From positions 1-6,456 of the forward strand of contig VBCJ01000145.1 of NCBI GenBank assembly GCA_005884335.1: 6,456 bases of DNA. The letters are read 5' to 3'. The notes below the pieces were generated by a model. That model was not told where the DNA came from. It searched no databases and was given only the letters and a program-made list of their open reading frames with translations. Positions within the stretch are counted from its first letter, which is position 1. Each line of letters opens with the position of its first letter. Made by a program: the position numbers and the translations under genes. The DNA is from Betaproteobacteria bacterium. Lineage in GTDB: Bacteria > Pseudomonadota > Gammaproteobacteria > Burkholderiales > SG8-39. Shown here in pieces: positions 5,252-6,456 of this stretch.

Positions 5252-6112
5252 ATGATCACCAGCATGACCGGCTACGCGGCGGCGACCCGAGAGCTGCCGA
5301 CGGCATCGCTCGCAGCCGAGGTGAAAAGCGTAAACGGTCGTTTTCTCGACGTGCAGTTCCGACTCCCCGAAGAGCTGCGCACCGTGGAGCCGGCGCTGCG
5401 CGAGCTGATCCAGGCGCGCGTGACCCGCGGCAAAGTGGAGTGCCGGGTTTCGGTCACTCCGCCGACGGGCGCTGCACCGCGGATCAGCGTGAACGAGGGA
5501 TTGCTCGCCGAGCTCGCCGAAACGTCGAAAAAGGTAAGGGCGGCGGTCCCCGACGCGCGCCCCTTGAGCGTGGGCGAGGTGCTGCACTGGCCGGGCGTGC
5601 TCGGAGACGACCGGTCGGCGGCGCTGCGCGAGGCCTGCGTGGCGCTCGTGCAGGAGGTACTCGAGGACTTCGCGGCGACTCGCTCGCGCGAGGGCGGAAA
5701 GCTCGCCACCATGCTGGTCGAGCGCGCGGAGCGCATGAAATCCCTGCTCGCCTCGATTCAACCGAAGCTCCCCGATGCGATCGCCGCCTACGAGGAAAAG
5801 CTGGCCGCGCGTCTTCGCGAGGTGCTCGGCGGCACGGACGAGGAGCGCATCCGGCAGGAAATCGCGCTTTACGGCGTCAAGGCGGACGTCGCCGAGGAAC
5901 TCAATCGCCTGGGGGCGCACCTGGAAGAGGTGCACCGCGTGGTCAGGGCCGGAGGGGCGGTCGGCAAGCGGCTGGACTTCCTGATGCAGGAGCTGAACCG
6001 CGAAGCGAACACGCTCGGCTCGAAGTCCGTGTCGAAGGAACTCTCCGACGCGAGCCTCGAGCTCAAGCTCCTGATCGAGCAAATGCGCGAGCAAATCCAG
6101 AATATCGAGTGA
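5252..6112 (+). CDS. yicC: YicC/YloC family endoribonuclease
   Basis: A 286-residue YicC family protein, close to the usual 287. Members are endoribonucleases; the E. coli protein has been linked to degradation of the small RNA RyhB. The N-terminal domain begins MITSMTGYA and contains EVKSVNGRFLDV (23-34) and the RGKVECRV strand. The C-terminal DUF1732 region contains GGTDEERIRQEIALYGVKADV, EELNRLGAHL, GKRLDF (238-243) and NTLGSKS (253-259), the most conserved block of the family. I chose the ATG at 5252 because family members normally start MI-x-SMTGY; an ATG at 5264 is the alternative. No clear Shine-Dalgarno precedes it. The gene is divergent from the kinase operon and lies 80 bases upstream of gmk in the same direction, a common yicC-gmk pairing, so the two are probably co-transcribed unless the intervening hairpin interrupts them. 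Confidence 0.96.
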   Translation: MITSMTGYAAATRELPTASLAAEVKSVNGRFLDVQFRLPEELRTVEPALRELIQARVTRGKVECRVSVTPPTGAAPRISVNEGLLAELAETSKKVRAAVPDARPLSVGEVLHWPGVLGDDRSAALREACVALVQEVLEDFAATRSREGGKLATMLVERAERMKSLLASIQPKLPDAIAAYEEKLAARLREVLGGTDEERIRQEIALYGVKADVAEELNRLGAHLEEVHRVVRAGGAVGKRLDFLMQELNREANTLGSKSVSKELSDASLELKLLIEQMREQIQNIE

Positions 6113-6114
6113 GC

Positions 6115-6143
6115 GAGCCGTTGCAAACCGATTGCAACGGCTC
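6115..6143 (+). terminator. Perfect 12-bp hairpin between yicC and gmk (possible terminator or attenuator)
   Basis: GAGCCGTTGCAA (6115-6126) and TTGCAACGGCTC (6132-6143) pair perfectly around a 5-base loop, starting 2 bases after the yicC stop. No T-run follows, so it is not a standard intrinsic terminator. It may instead stabilise the yicC 3' end or modulate read-through into gmk. Confidence 0.5.
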
Positions 6144-6166
6144 TAACTTAAGGGAGGTTGAGGGAG

Positions 6167-6184
6167 ATGTCCCCTTATTCGTAA
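6167..6184 (+). CDS. Possible leader mini-ORF (MSPYS) before gmk
   Basis: ATG followed by four codons and TAA, with AAGGGAGG (6150-6157) placed 9 bases upstream, the best ribosome binding site in this gap. The stop lies 8 bases before the gmk ATG, which itself has none, and the frame differs from gmk. Translation of this leader with re-initiation at gmk is possible. It could equally be chance within a repeat-like tract: TAAGGG (6149-6154) and CCCTTA (6172-6177) also form an inverted repeat across it. Confidence 0.3.
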   Translation: MSPYS

Positions 6185-6192
6185 AAACTGCA

Positions 6193-6456
6193 ATGACCGG
6201 CAATCTTTTCATCATCTCGGCACCCTCGGGCGCGGGCAAATCGTCTTTGGTGAGCGCCGCGCTCGCCGAGGACAAGCGGCTTGCGCTCTCGGTTTCCTTC
6301 ACCACGCGGCCCCCGCGCGCGGGAGAAGTGAACGGGCGCGAGTATCATTTCGTCGACCGCAAGACCTTCGACTCGATGCTGGCGCGCGGCGAGTTTCTGG
6401 AATCGGCCGAGGTTCACGGAAACCGCTACGGCACCTCCAAGAAGTGGATCGCCGAA
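6193..6456 (+). CDS. gmk: Guanylate kinase, N-terminal part (cut by window end)
   Basis: Guanylate kinase phosphorylates GMP (and dGMP) to the diphosphate with ATP, an essential step in purine nucleotide supply. The first 88 residues are present out of about 205. The N-terminus MTGNLFIISAPSGAGKSSLV carries the P-loop (A10 to S17, with K16), and the GMP-binding region is recognisable at SVSFTTRPPRAGEVNGREYHFV (33-54), where R39, R42, E45 and Y51 belong to the conserved set, then FLESAEVHGNRYGTS (68-82). The reading frame is open to the last base of the window. The ATG at 6193 matches the family start, but no Shine-Dalgarno sequence lies within 15 bases; instead a five-codon mini-ORF with a good ribosome binding site ends 8 bases upstream. 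Confidence 0.96.
   Translation, partial: MTGNLFIISAPSGAGKSSLVSAALAEDKRLALSVSFTTRPPRAGEVNGREYHFVDRKTFDSMLARGEFLESAEVHGNRYGTSKKWIAE

Overview
The window reads as a chromosomal segment of a GC-rich proteobacterium, most likely a betaproteobacterium. This rests on a dense core-gene block and its order: gmk and yicC on one side, then divergently a Ser/Thr kinase, a PP2C phosphatase, rph, rdgB and hemW. I recall this order from Burkholderiales-like genomes; it was not checked here. No rRNA, tRNA or CRISPR array is visible, and no stretch over 300 bases lacks a gene.

Right side, + strand: yicC (5252-6112) is followed by gmk, cut off by the window end (6193-6456). The 80-base gap between them holds a perfect 12-bp hairpin and a five-residue mini-ORF with a much better ribosome binding site than gmk itself. 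A 90-base divergent control region (5162-5251) separates yicC from the leftward operon.

Left side, - strand: kinase, PP2C, rph, [DUF559 nuclease], rdgB, hemW. Kinase/PP2C and PP2C/rph overlap by ATGA, and rdgB/hemW overlap by TGATG, so this is a tightly packed, translationally coupled operon. It joins a phosphorylation switch (kinase plus matching phosphatase) to RNA 3'-end processing (RNase PH), nucleotide-pool cleaning (RdgB) and haem delivery (HemW).

The unusual part is 1177-2580. The one loose junction of the operon, rph/rdgB, contains about 600 bases of foreign-looking DNA: a 120-residue DUF559 (Vsr-like) nuclease gene between inverted arrays of a double-hairpin palindromic repeat. Related repeats lie inside the 5' ends of both downstream genes. 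One falls at the substrate-binding motif at the start of RdgB. Another, followed by seven copies of an 18-bp tandem repeat, sits in frame between the likely HemW start codon and its radical-SAM core. The layout suggests a small nuclease-associated repeat element, comparable in concept to REP/RAYT systems, that has inserted repeatedly into an essential-type operon without breaking its reading frames. That mobility model is inference; the repeats, their symmetry and the altered N-termini are directly visible.
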